From: Enterobacteriaceae endosymbiont of Donacia thalassina
GTDB lineage: Bacteria; Pseudomonadota; Gammaproteobacteria; Enterobacterales; Enterobacteriaceae
Length of the DNA stretch: 64,000 bases
Direction: 5' to 3'
Assembly (NCBI RefSeq): GCF_012568245.1
Contig: NZ_CP046188.1
Span: 352,569-416,568 of the forward strand
In this document: piece after piece, positions 10,985-21,333 of the stretch
How positions within the stretch are numbered: the stretch's first letter is position 1
Layout: every line of letters starts with the position of its first letter
The notes under the pieces: generated by a model
The model's database searches: none
Told to the model about the DNA's origin: nothing
The model's input: the letters and a program-made list of their open reading frames with translations, nothing else
Made by a program: the position numbers and the translations under genes

Positions 10985-12532
10985 TTATTTTACCATATTT
11001 TGTGAGGAAAAATCTTGTAAACGAAACCCTAATAAAAATAATATAAATATATATAAGCAAAAAATAAGAAAACAAATACTTGATAGAAAAAATATACGTA
11101 TTTTAAAAGGAGATAAAATTAACCATTTTTCAGAAATTATATTAGATATAAATAATAAAATTATACTTAAAATAATTGTTACTGTGATAATACGAAAAAA
11201 AAATTTTAACCAACCAGATTCTGGTTTATAAATATTTTTTTTAATTAATTTATTAAATAACAAAATAACATTTAAAAATGCAGCAAAACATATTGCTATA
11301 GAAAATCCGATATGATGTAAAAAAAAAATAAAAAAAGGACTTAATAATTGAGTAATAATTAAAACAATTATGTTAATTTTAACAGGTGTTTTAACATCTT
11401 GTCTAGCATAAAATCCTATAGCTAAGACTTTAGCAATTATTAAAAATATAAGTCCTATTGAATATATAATAATATTTATTTGAGTCATTAATACATCAAA
11501 ATATGTAAAAGCTCCATATTGAAATAAAGAAATTAATAATGGTTTTGATAAAAAACCTAAAATTAAAGAACTAGGAATTATTAATAAAAAACATAAACGT
11601 AATCCAATATCAATTAATTGATTATATTCGCGTTCTTTATTTTGAGTATAAGCATCAGTTAAAGCAGGTAATAATACTATTGTTAATGCTATTCCAAACA
11701 TACTTACAGGTAGTTCCATTAAACGATCAGCATAATAAATCCAAGTAATAGATCCTGTAATTAAAAAAGATGAAAAAGCAGAGTTAATTAATAAAGATAT
11801 TTGTGTAGTTGTAACTCCAATAATAGCTGTCCCCATTTTTTGAAAAACTCTTAATACTCCTTTATCAAAATTTTTAAAATGAGGAAAAATCAACATATTT
11901 ATTTTTTTTAAATAAATTAATTGATAAAAAATTTGTAATAATCCTCCAATTAATACTGCCCATGCTAAAATTAAAATTGAAGGATCTAACATATTAGGAA
12001 AAATAATAATTAATAGAATCATACTTAAATTTAATAAAATAGGAGTTATAGCTGGTACAAAAAAATTTTTCCAAATATTTAAAATTGAACTTGCTAATGA
12101 AGCTAATGATATTAATAATATATAAGGAAAAGTCATTTTTAATATTTTTGATGTCAATTTTAATTTAAAATCTGTATTAACAAATCCAGGAGCAATTATA
12201 GAAATAATTAAAGAAGAAAATAATATTCCTAATATTACTATTATAGAAAGTATAATAATTAATATTCCTAATGTAGAAGCAATAAAATTTTTTGTATCTT
12301 TTTTACTTCGTTTATTTTTATATTCTGCTAATATTGGAGTAAAAGCTTGAGAAAATGCTCCTTCTGCAAATATACGGCGTAATAAATTAGGTAATTTAAA
12401 AGCTATGAAAAAAGAATCACTATAAACTCCTGCTCCAAAAACTTTTGCAATAAGACTATCTCTAATAAAACCCAATAATCTGGAAAATAATGTAATTATA
12501 CTCACTGTCGTTAATGACTTTAATAAATTCAT
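10985..12532 (-). CDS. murJ: Lipid II flippase MurJ
   Basis: Inner-membrane MOP-superfamily transporter that flips lipid-linked peptidoglycan precursor to the periplasm. The 515 residues (E. coli 511) begin with the typical MurJ opening, including SRLLGFIRDSLIAKVFGAG. The segment FKLPNLLRRIFAEGAFSQAF contains the arginines conserved in this family. About 14 hydrophobic segments follow. With murI it indicates continued peptidoglycan synthesis. Confidence 0.95.
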   Translation of the reverse strand: MNLLKSLTTVSIITLFSRLLGFIRDSLIAKVFGAGVYSDSFFIAFKLPNLLRRIFAEGAFSQAFTPILAEYKNKRSKKDTKNFIASTLGILIIILSIIVILGILFSSLIISIIAPGFVNTDFKLKLTSKILKMTFPYILLISLASLASSILNIWKNFFVPAITPILLNLSMILLIIIFPNMLDPSILILAWAVLIGGLLQIFYQLIYLKKINMLIFPHFKNFDKGVLRVFQKMGTAIIGVTTTQISLLINSAFSSFLITGSITWIYYADRLMELPVSMFGIALTIVLLPALTDAYTQNKEREYNQLIDIGLRLCFLLIIPSSLILGFLSKPLLISLFQYGAFTYFDVLMTQINIIIYSIGLIFLIIAKVLAIGFYARQDVKTPVKINIIVLIITQLLSPFFIFFLHHIGFSIAICFAAFLNVILLFNKLIKKNIYKPESGWLKFFFRIITVTIILSIILLFISNIISEKWLILSPFKIRIFFLSSICFLIFCLYIFILFLLGFRLQDFSSQNMVK

Positions 12533-12693
12533 ATAATTCCTAAAAATAATAGTTTATTATATAAATAAATTATTTTAATAAAAAATTCAATATAATAAAG
12601 TATTTTCTTTTATAAAAAAATATTATAAAAATATTATTTTTTTTAATAAAATATTTATTTTTTATAAATTTTAATTTTTATAGGTAATATATT

Positions 12694-13287
12694 ATGAATA
12701 TAAAAGAAGTATCTAGGGCAAAACTTCCAACAAAATGGGGTAAATTTATTATAGTTGGTTTTGAAGAAATAAATACAGGTAAACATCATATTGCATTAAT
12801 ACATGGATTAAAAAAAATACATAAAAATTCAATTATTTTAACTCGAATACATTCAGAATGTTTAACAGGAGATGCTTTTTTTAGTTTACGTTGTGATTGT
12901 GGTTTACAATTACAATTAGCCTTGGAAAAAATTTCTAAGGCTAATTGTGGCATCTTAATTTATCATAGACAAGAAGGAAGAAATATTGGACTTTTAAACA
13001 AAATTAAAGCATATAATTTACAAGATCGAGGTTTAGATACTGTAGAAGCAAATTATAAATTAGGCTTTCATGCAGATGAAAGAAATTTTATTTCTTGTAT
13101 AAATATATTAAAAATATTAGGTATTTTAAATATTAAATTATTAACAAATAATCCTTATAAAATTAATATTTTAAAAAAAAAAGGGATAAATGTTATAGAT
13201 AGAATTCCTTTAATTACAAATTATAATTTTTATAATTATAATTATTTAAATACTAAACATATAAAACTAGGACATATATTTAGTTAA
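12694..13287 (+). CDS. ribA: GTP cyclohydrolase II
   Basis: First committed step of riboflavin synthesis, opening GTP with release of formate. The 197 residues match E. coli RibA (196 aa) nearly throughout. Zinc-binding cysteines are in HSECLTGD and SLRCDCG, and the substrate and catalytic region YHRQEGRNIGLLNKI is intact, followed by LTNNPYKI. Preceded by a TAGGTAATAT stretch that may hold the ribosome-binding site. Convergent with sbcB, with only 6 nt between the two genes. Riboflavin is a common product supplied by nutritional symbionts. Confidence 0.96.
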   Translation: MNIKEVSRAKLPTKWGKFIIVGFEEINTGKHHIALIHGLKKIHKNSIILTRIHSECLTGDAFFSLRCDCGLQLQLALEKISKANCGILIYHRQEGRNIGLLNKIKAYNLQDRGLDTVEANYKLGFHADERNFISCINILKILGILNIKLLTNNPYKINILKKKGINVIDRIPLITNYNFYNYNYLNTKHIKLGHIFS

Positions 13288-13293
13288 AATTTT

Positions 13294-14703
13294 TCATAAG
13301 TTTTTTATATATTTTAATAAATTTTTTAAAATTAAAATTTTTTTTTTACAAAATTGATTTTTTAAAAGTTTTTTTATTTTTAAAATATAATTATTAAGAA
13401 AATTTTTATTAAAAATATTTTTTTGATATATATTCCATTTTTTTTTTTCTTCTTTATTTAAAGTACATGGAAAATTTCTTGCTCTATATTTAAAAAATAA
13501 AATATTAGCTCTTTTATCTTTAAAAGATAATTTATTAAAATTTATTTTAATAGATTTTTTATTATGTATTTGTTTAAATTTTAATATATCTTCATATGGA
13601 AAAAAATTTTTATATAATTGCTCATCTACATTATCAATATTAGTTTCATCATATACTTTTTGCAAGTTAATTAAATTAAATTTAATAAAATTTTTTATTT
13701 TTAAAAAATTTTTTTTAAGTTCTATAAAATTATTTATGTAAAATATAATATTAAAATTTAATCGTTGAACATCTGTTTTTTTTAAAATATTAATTGGTAT
13801 TAATAATGGAGATTTACTAAAATTAATATATTGTATGTATGAAAAAATATTTTTTTTATTTAGTTTATTTTTATTTTGTAAAATTTCTAAAAAATTATGA
13901 ATACTTTTTATTAAATTAAAAGTAATTAATATATTTTTATTTTTTGGATGCCAAAATAAAGGTGTAATACAGTTTATATTATTATCTTTATTTTTATAAA
14001 TATTACTAATATGAATCAAAATTTGAATTTTTGATAAATTTATAATCTTTATTAGTTCTTTTTTATTTCTATATTTTAGAAAATATTTATATAACAATGG
14101 TTGTTTTTTTTTTATTAATTTAGCGATAGATATTGTTGTATATACATCAGATAATGCATCATGTGGTTTATAGTGTGTTATTATATTATTAGATATAGCC
14201 ATTTTTTCAAGATTAAATACTGGTATATTATTAATTTTTGGCCATAAAATACCATTTGGTCTTAATACATAACAAGCTCTAACTAAATTTAAAATATCCC
14301 AGCGACTATTATTATTCTTCCAAAACCAACTATATGAATCATAAAAATTACGATAAAATAAAAATTTACTAAATTCATCATCAAAATTAATATTATTATA
14401 CCCTAAAATACAAGTATTAGGATATAAAAATATTTGATTAATATAATTTGCAAATTCATTTTCTTTAAGCCCTTTTAAATTAACTATGCAAGGACTAATA
14501 TTATGAATAGTAATAGCTTGAGGATCAGGTAAATAATCATTAGGTACTTTACAATAAAGTACTATAGGTGATTCTATCATTTTAAAATCTATATCAGTAC
14601 GTATACACGCAAACTGTGCAATTCTATCCTTTTTAGGATTTAATCCAAAAGTTTCATAATCATAAAATAAAAAATTAAATTTTAATTTTTTTTTTTCTAA
14701 CAT
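13294..14703 (-). CDS. sbcB: Exodeoxyribonuclease I
   Basis: 3'-5' single-strand DNA exonuclease. The 469 residues (E. coli 475) keep the DnaQ/DEDD active site: FYDYETFGLNP (Asp and Glu of motif ExoI), GYNNINFDDEF (ExoII) and HDALSDVYTT (ExoIII His and Asp). The C-terminal half, which forms the SH3-like and helical domains, is much more diverged and Lys/Asn-rich but ends with the family segment KYRARNFPCTLN. The activity is therefore probably preserved. Confidence 0.93.
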   Translation of the reverse strand: MLEKKKLKFNFLFYDYETFGLNPKKDRIAQFACIRTDIDFKMIESPIVLYCKVPNDYLPDPQAITIHNISPCIVNLKGLKENEFANYINQIFLYPNTCILGYNNINFDDEFSKFLFYRNFYDSYSWFWKNNNSRWDILNLVRACYVLRPNGILWPKINNIPVFNLEKMAISNNIITHYKPHDALSDVYTTISIAKLIKKKQPLLYKYFLKYRNKKELIKIINLSKIQILIHISNIYKNKDNNINCITPLFWHPKNKNILITFNLIKSIHNFLEILQNKNKLNKKNIFSYIQYINFSKSPLLIPINILKKTDVQRLNFNIIFYINNFIELKKNFLKIKNFIKFNLINLQKVYDETNIDNVDEQLYKNFFPYEDILKFKQIHNKKSIKINFNKLSFKDKRANILFFKYRARNFPCTLNKEEKKKWNIYQKNIFNKNFLNNYILKIKKLLKNQFCKKKILILKNLLKYIKNL

Positions 14704-14758
14704 AGTATATAATATTATTATATTATTAATATTTTGACAATATTTATTATTAAATTAT

Positions 14759-14843
14759 GGTGAGATGGCCGAGTGGCTTAAGGCGCATGCCTGGAAAGTA
14801 TGTATATGGTAACATATCAGGGGTTCGAATCCCCTTCTCACCT
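14759..14843 (+). tRNA. tRNA-Ser (anticodon GGA)
   Basis: Class II tRNA with a long variable arm. Acceptor GGTGAGA pairs with TCTCACC. The anticodon loop CTGGAAA carries GGA at 14793-14795, the variable arm hairpin follows (GTATATGG...CATATC), and the T-loop is GGTTCGAATCC. It closely matches E. coli tRNA-Ser(GGA), which reads UCC/UCU. The 3' CCA is not encoded, and the base at the discriminator position is T where E. coli has G. Confidence 0.96.
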
Positions 14844-14910
14844 AATTATTTTCTTTTTTTTTAATAAATATAAAATATTAAATACTTATTTTATAAATGT
14901 GATATAAAAT

Positions 14911-15483
14911 ATGTTTAATATAAATATTACTAAAATAATAAATCAATATGGTTATTTTATTATATTTTTAGGATCATTAATTGAATGGGAAACATTTATT
15001 ATTATTGCTGGAATGTTAGCTCATAAAAAAATTTTATTTTTACACAAAATTATTTTTATTACTATTATAGGATCTGTAATAAGCAATCAAGTACTTTTTT
15101 TTATAGGTAAAAAATATAATAAAAAATTTTTATCTTTCTTCAAAAATTATAATTTAAAAATTCAAAAATATCATAAATTAATTATAAATTATCCTTACAT
15201 ATTTATTATTATTACAAGATTTATTTATGGTTTTAGATTAATTAGTCCAATTACAATGGGGATTTCTAATATTTCTAATATAAAATTTTTTTTATTAAAT
15301 ATTATTGGTGCTATTATTTGGGCTATTTTTTTTACTATTACAGGATATTTTTTTGGTGAAATTATATCTACTTGGATAAAAAATTTTATTAAAATTATGA
15401 AATATTTTTTATATATTTTTTTATTATTTGTAATAATTAAAATATTATTAAAGATAATAAAAAAATATTTTTTTTATAAATAA
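14911..15483 (+). CDS. yohD: DedA-family membrane protein, YohD-like
   Basis: Inner-membrane protein of the DedA (SNARE-associated, PF09335) family, implicated in lipid-carrier recycling and membrane homeostasis. The 190 residues match E. coli YohD (192 aa) in length and in the segments NQYGYFIIFLGSLIEWET (acidic motif) and TRFIYGFRLISPITMG, with the conserved arginines. Four or five hydrophobic segments. Placed between tRNA-Ser and the convergent nuo operon. The subfamily is called by similarity; the cellular role of YohD itself is poorly known. Confidence 0.85.
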   Translation: MFNINITKIINQYGYFIIFLGSLIEWETFIIIAGMLAHKKILFLHKIIFITIIGSVISNQVLFFIGKKYNKKFLSFFKNYNLKIQKYHKLIINYPYIFIIITRFIYGFRLISPITMGISNISNIKFFLLNIIGAIIWAIFFTITGYFFGEIISTWIKNFIKIMKYFLYIFLLFVIIKILLKIIKKYFFYK

Positions 15484-15492
15484 AATTTAATA

Positions 15493-16956
15493 TTAAATTA
15501 AACTATGAATAAATTTAATAATGAATTCAGGATATATACCTAATATAATTGTTATTATTGTTAATAATAAAAATAAGTTTTTAATATAAAAATAATATTT
15601 TTTATTTTTTATTGTCGAAATATATAAATTTTTATTTATTTTAGATGGTATTAAATATAAACTAATAATAATACGTAAATAATAATATAATCCTAAAGAA
15701 CTTCCTAATATAATAATAGCGGTTAAATACCATATTTTAATTTTTATACTTAATGCTATTAGATAAAATTTAGAAATAAAACCTATAGTTAAAGGAATAC
15801 CTGCTAAAGATAATAACATTATTGTTAATATAATAGTAAGTATTGGATCATACCAAAATAAACCACGGTAATAATATAATTTATCTGTATTTTTTTCTTG
15901 ATAATTTAAACTTGTAAATAAATTTATTATTCCTAAAACAACTAAATTATTTATTATATATCCAATAATATATATACTCATCATTTCTAATGAAAAAATA
16001 TGTGTTATGTATTTTTGATTATAAATAAGAATTGTAAACATATAGCCAATATGGGTTATAGAAGAATATGCTAATAAACGTTTAATATTATTTTTTGTTT
16101 TAATTCCCATTAAATTACCAAATATTATAGATAATATTGATAATAAAATTAATATTTTATATAAAAAAAATTTATTATTATTAATTTGAGAAAAATAAAT
16201 TAAAAATTTTACTAAAAATATAAAAAGAGATGATTTATTAAATGTAGTTAAAAATATAGTTACAATTGTAGGAGCTCCTTGATAAACATCAGCAGTCCAT
16301 AGATGAAATGGTACTATTGATAATTTTAGACTTATACTTACTAAAATTAAACAAAAACCAATCATAGTTAAGTAATTTATCAAAAAATTTTTATAAAATA
16401 AATAATGATTTAATAAAAATATAAAATTTAAACTTCCATTATCTAAATAAATAAAAGATATTCCTAATATTATAAATGATGAAGCTATTGTGGATAAAAT
16501 TACATATTTAATGCTAGCTTCTAATGAATATTTTTGTTTGATATTATAACTTATTAATCCAAATATAGGTATAGATATTAATTCAATACCAACTAACATA
16601 GAAATAAAATTATTTGAATTTAGTAAAACTATACTACCTATTGTAGATATTATAGTTAATAAATAAAATTCATCTTGATATTTTAAAATAGATAACCATT
16701 TATATGATATTATACATGTTGCTATATTATTACAAAGTAATATAATTATATAAAAAGTTGAATATGTATCATTTGAAAACAGATAATTTACTGGGAAATG
16801 ATTATTTTTAGTATAAAAAATAGATATTATTGTTAATATAAATCCTGAAATTGTAATAATTAAACTTGTTAAATTGTTACGTTTAATTGATATTTTTATT
16901 AATAAAAATATTGATAATGTAATAATAATAATTAAAGGTATTAATGATTTAGTCAT
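15493..16956 (-). CDS. nuoN: NADH:quinone oxidoreductase subunit N
   Basis: Antiporter-like, proton-translocating membrane subunit of Complex I. The 487 residues (E. coli 485) form about 14 hydrophobic segments. Family features include the lysine-bearing helix around KLSIVPFHLWTADVYQGAP and the helix LLAYSSITHIGYMF. Last gene of the nuo operon, 50 nt after nuoM, and convergent with yohD. Confidence 0.96.
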   Translation of the reverse strand: MTKSLIPLIIIITLSIFLLIKISIKRNNLTSLIITISGFILTIISIFYTKNNHFPVNYLFSNDTYSTFYIIILLCNNIATCIISYKWLSILKYQDEFYLLTIISTIGSIVLLNSNNFISMLVGIELISIPIFGLISYNIKQKYSLEASIKYVILSTIASSFIILGISFIYLDNGSLNFIFLLNHYLFYKNFLINYLTMIGFCLILVSISLKLSIVPFHLWTADVYQGAPTIVTIFLTTFNKSSLFIFLVKFLIYFSQINNNKFFLYKILILLSILSIIFGNLMGIKTKNNIKRLLAYSSITHIGYMFTILIYNQKYITHIFSLEMMSIYIIGYIINNLVVLGIINLFTSLNYQEKNTDKLYYYRGLFWYDPILTIILTIMLLSLAGIPLTIGFISKFYLIALSIKIKIWYLTAIIILGSSLGLYYYLRIIISLYLIPSKINKNLYISTIKNKKYYFYIKNLFLLLTIITIILGIYPEFIIKFIHSLI

Positions 16957-17006
16957 AAAAAAATTCTATTTTATTTGATAAATTTATTTAAAATTAAATA
17001 TAAATT

Positions 17007-18527
17007 TTATTTATAATTAGTTATTATAATTCTATTATAAATACCATTTATAGTCGTGTCTGATATATTTAAAATAATTTGTGGATAAAACCCTAAAATT
17101 AATAATAAAATTATAAGTATAAAAGTAATAATTTTTTCTCTTAAAAATATTTTTTTTATAAAAATATTTATTTTAGTTTTAGGACCATAAAAAATTTTCT
17201 GTATCATATTTAAAGAATAAATACTAGAAAATAATAAACTAAAAGAAGCAATGCTTGCACATATAGGATATGAATAAAAAGTACCTAATAAAATTAAAAA
17301 TTCTCCTATAAAATTTCCTGTACCAGGTATTCCAATACTAGCTAAAGCAAAAAATAAAAATGTACTTGGTAATATATTTATTTTGTCCCAAATACCTCCC
17401 ATTAATTTAATATTTCTTGTTTTTAACCTATCATATATTTGTCCACAAAGAATAAATTGTGCTGCGGCGGAAATACCATGTGATATCATTTGTATTATGA
17501 CACCCTGATAGGCTATTTTATTATGACTATAAATCCCCATTAAAATAAAACCCATATGGGATATGGATGTATATGCTATAATTTTCTTTATATCAGATTG
17601 TATACAAGCCATCCAAGAACCATAAAATATACCAGATATTCCTAATAATATGGCAATAAATGAAAATTTTAAAGATGATACAGGGAATAATGGTAAAGTA
17701 AATCTTAATAAACCATAAGCAGCTGTTTTTAATAAAATACCAGCAAGATCTACTGAACCAGCTGTTGGAGCTTGACTATGTGCATCAGGTAACCATCCAT
17801 GAAATGGAATGATAGGCATTTTAACAGCAAAAGCAATAAAAAAAGATAACATTAATAAAAATTCTGTTTTTAGATTTAAATGATTATTTAGTAAAGAACT
17901 ATATTCAAAAGTTAATATACCAGTTAATTTTTGATTTAAAAAAACTAAAGATAAAATTCCACATAACATTAATAAACCACTAGATTGAGTATAAATAAAA
18001 AATTTAGTAGCTGCTTTTATACGACTATGTCCTATTTTTCCTTTATGACCCCATAAAGATATTAAAAAATACATAGGTATTAACATAATTTCCCAAAATA
18101 AAAAAAATAAAAACATATCTACAGATAAAAACACTCCAATAACTCCACTTAAAATCCATAATAAATTTAAATGGAAAAAACCATGCCATTTTTTTACTTC
18201 ATTCCAAGAACATATAACTGCCATTATACCTAATAATCCAGTTAGATTAATCATTAATAATGATAATCCATCTATTGCTAAATGAAAATGAATGCCAAAT
18301 CGAGGAATCCAATTTAATATAAATTCTGATATCCATATCGGATATATAAATAATATTTTTTTATTAAAATAAATTTTATATATAAAATATTCTAAAAATG
18401 ATAATATAAAAATACAACTAATTGAAATTAAAGATATCCAACGAGGTAATTTAAAATTTATTTTTTCACTTTGCCAACAAATTAAACCGCTAATAAAAGG
18501 AATTAATATTAACCAGGGTAATAACAT
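17007..18527 (-). CDS. nuoM: NADH:quinone oxidoreductase subunit M
   Basis: Antiporter-like membrane subunit of Complex I. The 506 residues (E. coli 509) carry FAVKMPIIPFHGWLPDAHSQ with the essential lysine of the discontinuous helix, IAYTSISHMGFILMG, and the N-terminal Glu-bearing FLFFLFWEIMLIPMYFL. About 14 transmembrane segments. It lies between nuoL and nuoN as in E. coli, with 66 nt to nuoL. Confidence 0.97.
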   Translation of the reverse strand: MLLPWLILIPFISGLICWQSEKINFKLPRWISLISISCIFILSFLEYFIYKIYFNKKILFIYPIWISEFILNWIPRFGIHFHLAIDGLSLLMINLTGLLGIMAVICSWNEVKKWHGFFHLNLLWILSGVIGVFLSVDMFLFFLFWEIMLIPMYFLISLWGHKGKIGHSRIKAATKFFIYTQSSGLLMLCGILSLVFLNQKLTGILTFEYSSLLNNHLNLKTEFLLMLSFFIAFAVKMPIIPFHGWLPDAHSQAPTAGSVDLAGILLKTAAYGLLRFTLPLFPVSSLKFSFIAILLGISGIFYGSWMACIQSDIKKIIAYTSISHMGFILMGIYSHNKIAYQGVIIQMISHGISAAAQFILCGQIYDRLKTRNIKLMGGIWDKINILPSTFLFFALASIGIPGTGNFIGEFLILLGTFYSYPICASIASFSLLFSSIYSLNMIQKIFYGPKTKINIFIKKIFLREKIITFILIILLLILGFYPQIILNISDTTINGIYNRIIITNYK

Positions 18528-18593
18528 AAAATTTCCTAAGCATATTCTATTATTTTAATAAAAATATTAATTATATTATAAATTTAATATCAA

Positions 18594-20462
18594 TTAATTA
18601 TTAATTAATATTATTAAATATAATATAATAAATATTACTCCTAAATATATTAATGATATATACCAACGAATGTATCCGTTTTGACTTATTAATAATATAT
18701 TACCTATTTGATTTATTATTTTTATTGTTAAAAAATCTATAAATTTAGAAATAGGATCATTTTTTATAATTGATAATATTTTTGTAAATATATTTACAAA
18801 AATTTTTTTATATATAAAATCTATATAACATCCATTTAGAAAAAAATTATTTATAAAAGAAAATCTATAATAATATTCTTTAATTATCTTATTAATAAAA
18901 ATATTTTTTTGAACATATAATATATATAACATAAAACTAATAATAAATATTATAATAGATGATATTTCTAATATATGATTATATATATGATTATTTAGTA
19001 ATATTTTATTAGGTAAAAAAATATTATTTTTTATTGGTAATAGCTTGATACCTATATAACTAGATAATATACTTAATAATATTAAAGGAAAATCATGTAA
19101 AAATTTACTGTTATTAATAATAATAGATGAAATATTATTTTTATTACTGTAAAATATGATATATATCATCCTGATAGTATATAAACAAGTAAAAAAACTA
19201 CCTATGATACCAATAATAAATAATATAATATATTTATTTATTAAAATTTCATATAGTATTTTTTCTTTAGTAAAACCACTCATTGTTATAAAAGGAAAAG
19301 ATACTAAAGATATAGAACCTAATATAAAACAATAATATATAAGAGGGAAATATTTTTTTATTTTTCCTATTTTGAATATATTTTGTTCATTGTTACATGA
19401 TGTAATAATAGATGCAACACATAAAAAAAGTAATGCTTTAAAAAAAGCATGTGATATTACATGAAATAAAGCAGCATGAAAGGAATGAATTCCTAAAGCT
19501 ACAAACATATATCCAATTTGACTCATAGTAGAATAAGCTAAAATTCGTTTTATATTATTTTGTGTTAATGCAGACCACCCGGATAATAATAATGTTATTG
19601 ATCCAATAACACTAGTTAAAAATAGCGTATCATTCATTAAAAATAATATATTATTTCGTAATATTAAATAAATTCCTGCTGTAACCATAGTAGCTGCATG
19701 TATAAGTGCAGAAACTGGTGTGGGTCCAGCCATAGCATCTATTAACCATGTATTTAATGGAAATTGTGCAGATTTACCTAATGCTCCTATAATTAACATT
19801 ATAGAAATTATTTTCAAATAATATGACTTATAATAAATAGAAGAAGATGTTATTAAATTTGATATTTCTAAAAAATTTAAAGTATGAAATATTTTAAATA
19901 TCAAAAAAATACCAATAATTAAAAAAATATCACTAAAACGAGTAATTAAAAAGGCCTTTATAGCAGATAATCCATTTTTTGATTTTTTATAAAAAAATCC
20001 TATTAATAAATAGGAACACACTCCTACTCCTTCCCACCCGAAAAACATTAAGATAAAATTATTGGCTAAAATTAATAAAATCATATTTGCAATAAATAAA
20101 TTAGTATATGCAAAAAATCTAGAATATCCTTCTTTATTTTTCATATACCAAATTGCAAAAATATGTATAATAAATCCTATCCATGTGGTCAGAAGTAACA
20201 TGATTAAAGATAATTTATCTAAATAAAAAGAAAAATCAATACATAAATAGTCAATCTTTAATATTTTCCATAAAGTTTGTTTATATAAAAAAATATTATT
20301 TTTAATAAAAATAAATCCGATTAATAATGTAATAATTGCACTTATTCCTATAAAACTAACTCCAATTATTAAAATTTTAGTTTTATTAAGCTTATTTGAA
20401 AATAATGATAGTATAAAAAAACTAATTAATGGCATTAAAAAAATTAAAAAAATAAATTTCAT
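18594..20462 (-). CDS. nuoL: NADH:quinone oxidoreductase subunit L
   Basis: Distal antiporter-like subunit of Complex I with the long lateral helix. The 622 residues (E. coli 613) include FFGWEGVGVCSYLLIGF, ALGKSAQFPLNTWLIDAMAGPTPVSALIHAATMV and ILAYSTMSQIGYM in separate conserved blocks. The C-terminal region, corresponding to the lateral helix, is present but strongly diverged. Its start overlaps the nuoK stop by 4 nt (ATGA-type overlap), implying translational coupling. Confidence 0.97.
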   Translation of the reverse strand: MKFIFLIFLMPLISFFILSLFSNKLNKTKILIIGVSFIGISAIITLLIGFIFIKNNIFLYKQTLWKILKIDYLCIDFSFYLDKLSLIMLLLTTWIGFIIHIFAIWYMKNKEGYSRFFAYTNLFIANMILLILANNFILMFFGWEGVGVCSYLLIGFFYKKSKNGLSAIKAFLITRFSDIFLIIGIFLIFKIFHTLNFLEISNLITSSSIYYKSYYLKIISIMLIIGALGKSAQFPLNTWLIDAMAGPTPVSALIHAATMVTAGIYLILRNNILFLMNDTLFLTSVIGSITLLLSGWSALTQNNIKRILAYSTMSQIGYMFVALGIHSFHAALFHVISHAFFKALLFLCVASIITSCNNEQNIFKIGKIKKYFPLIYYCFILGSISLVSFPFITMSGFTKEKILYEILINKYIILFIIGIIGSFFTCLYTIRMIYIIFYSNKNNISSIIINNSKFLHDFPLILLSILSSYIGIKLLPIKNNIFLPNKILLNNHIYNHILEISSIIIFIISFMLYILYVQKNIFINKIIKEYYYRFSFINNFFLNGCYIDFIYKKIFVNIFTKILSIIKNDPISKFIDFLTIKIINQIGNILLISQNGYIRWYISLIYLGVIFIILYLIILINN

Positions 20463-20761
20463 CCATTCATCTCACTAATTGAATCAATATTAATATTATT
20501 TTTATAATAATATAATTTTATTAATAAAATTAAACTTATACAAGTTTCTATAGCTGATATACTTATTGATATAATATACATAATTTCTCCTTCTGTTTGT
20601 TTCCAATAATTACCAGAAATTATACATGATAATGCTGCAGCATTTATCATTATTTCAGTACAAATTAAAATATATAACATATTATTTCGTATTATTATTC
20701 CTGTTAATCCAATAATAAATATTAATATAATAAATATTAAAATATGATATAAAGGTATCAT
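20459..20761 (-). CDS. nuoK: NADH:quinone oxidoreductase subunit K
   Basis: Small membrane subunit of Complex I with three transmembrane helices. 100 residues, the same length as the E. coli protein. Conserved membrane glutamates are visible in LYILICTEIMINAAAL and in the helix IISISISAIETCISL. It overlaps nuoL by 4 nt. Confidence 0.95.
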   Translation of the reverse strand: MIPLYHILIFIILIFIIGLTGIIIRNNMLYILICTEIMINAAALSCIISGNYWKQTEGEIMYIISISISAIETCISLILLIKLYYYKNNINIDSISEMNG

Positions 20762-20809
20762 TTTATATTCTTCTTTTATTTTATAAAATTAATAAATAAT
20801 TTTAAATTA

Positions 20810-21316
20810 TTATTTTATTTTTCCTATATGTAAAACAGTAACTATACCTGATAATAAAAGTATTGATATCAATTCTACAATAATTTTATATTGTGTAAAT
20901 AAATTTATGCCGATATCTTTAATATTAATATTATTCATAATAATAATATATTTTTTATTATATAAAATTTTTAAAATATAAAATATAAGTATTAAAAATA
21001 GTAACGTAAATAGGAACATAATAATTAAAAATAATATTTTTTTTAATAAAAATTTTTTTTCTTCTAACTTAATATTTTTATAATTTAATACCATTAAAAC
21101 AAGTGTAAATAAAACAACAATAGCTCCGGCATAAATAATAATTTCTAATGAACCTGCAAAATAATCTCCTAAAATAAAAAATATACATGATATTGAAATT
21201 AATGAAATTAAAAAATATAATAATGTATAAATAGGATTAATACTAATAATAATTGAAAATGTAAAAATTATTGATATAAATCCTAAAATATAAAATATTA
21301 TTTCCATATAAAACAC
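20810..21316 (-). CDS. nuoJ: NADH:quinone oxidoreductase subunit J
   Basis: Membrane subunit of Complex I, five transmembrane helices. The 168 residues (E. coli 184) include the conserved ALLYFLISLIS-type helix and FAGSLEIIIYAGAIVVLFTLVLMVL in two adjacent blocks, the pi-bulge helix of NuoJ. Slightly shortened at the C-terminus relative to E. coli. Located between nuoI and nuoK. Confidence 0.93.
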   Translation of the reverse strand: MFYMEIIFYILGFISIIFTFSIIISINPIYTLLYFLISLISISCIFFILGDYFAGSLEIIIYAGAIVVLFTLVLMVLNYKNIKLEEKKFLLKKILFLIIMFLFTLLFLILIFYILKILYNKKYIIIMNNINIKDIGINLFTQYKIIVELISILLLSGIVTVLHIGKIK

Positions 21317-21333
21317 CTTTTTAAAATTTAAAA

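Noticed and set aside
10980..11231. Open frame on the plus strand inside the end of murJ
   Set aside because: Antisense to a clear MurJ C-terminus, Lys/Asn-rich, with no family features.
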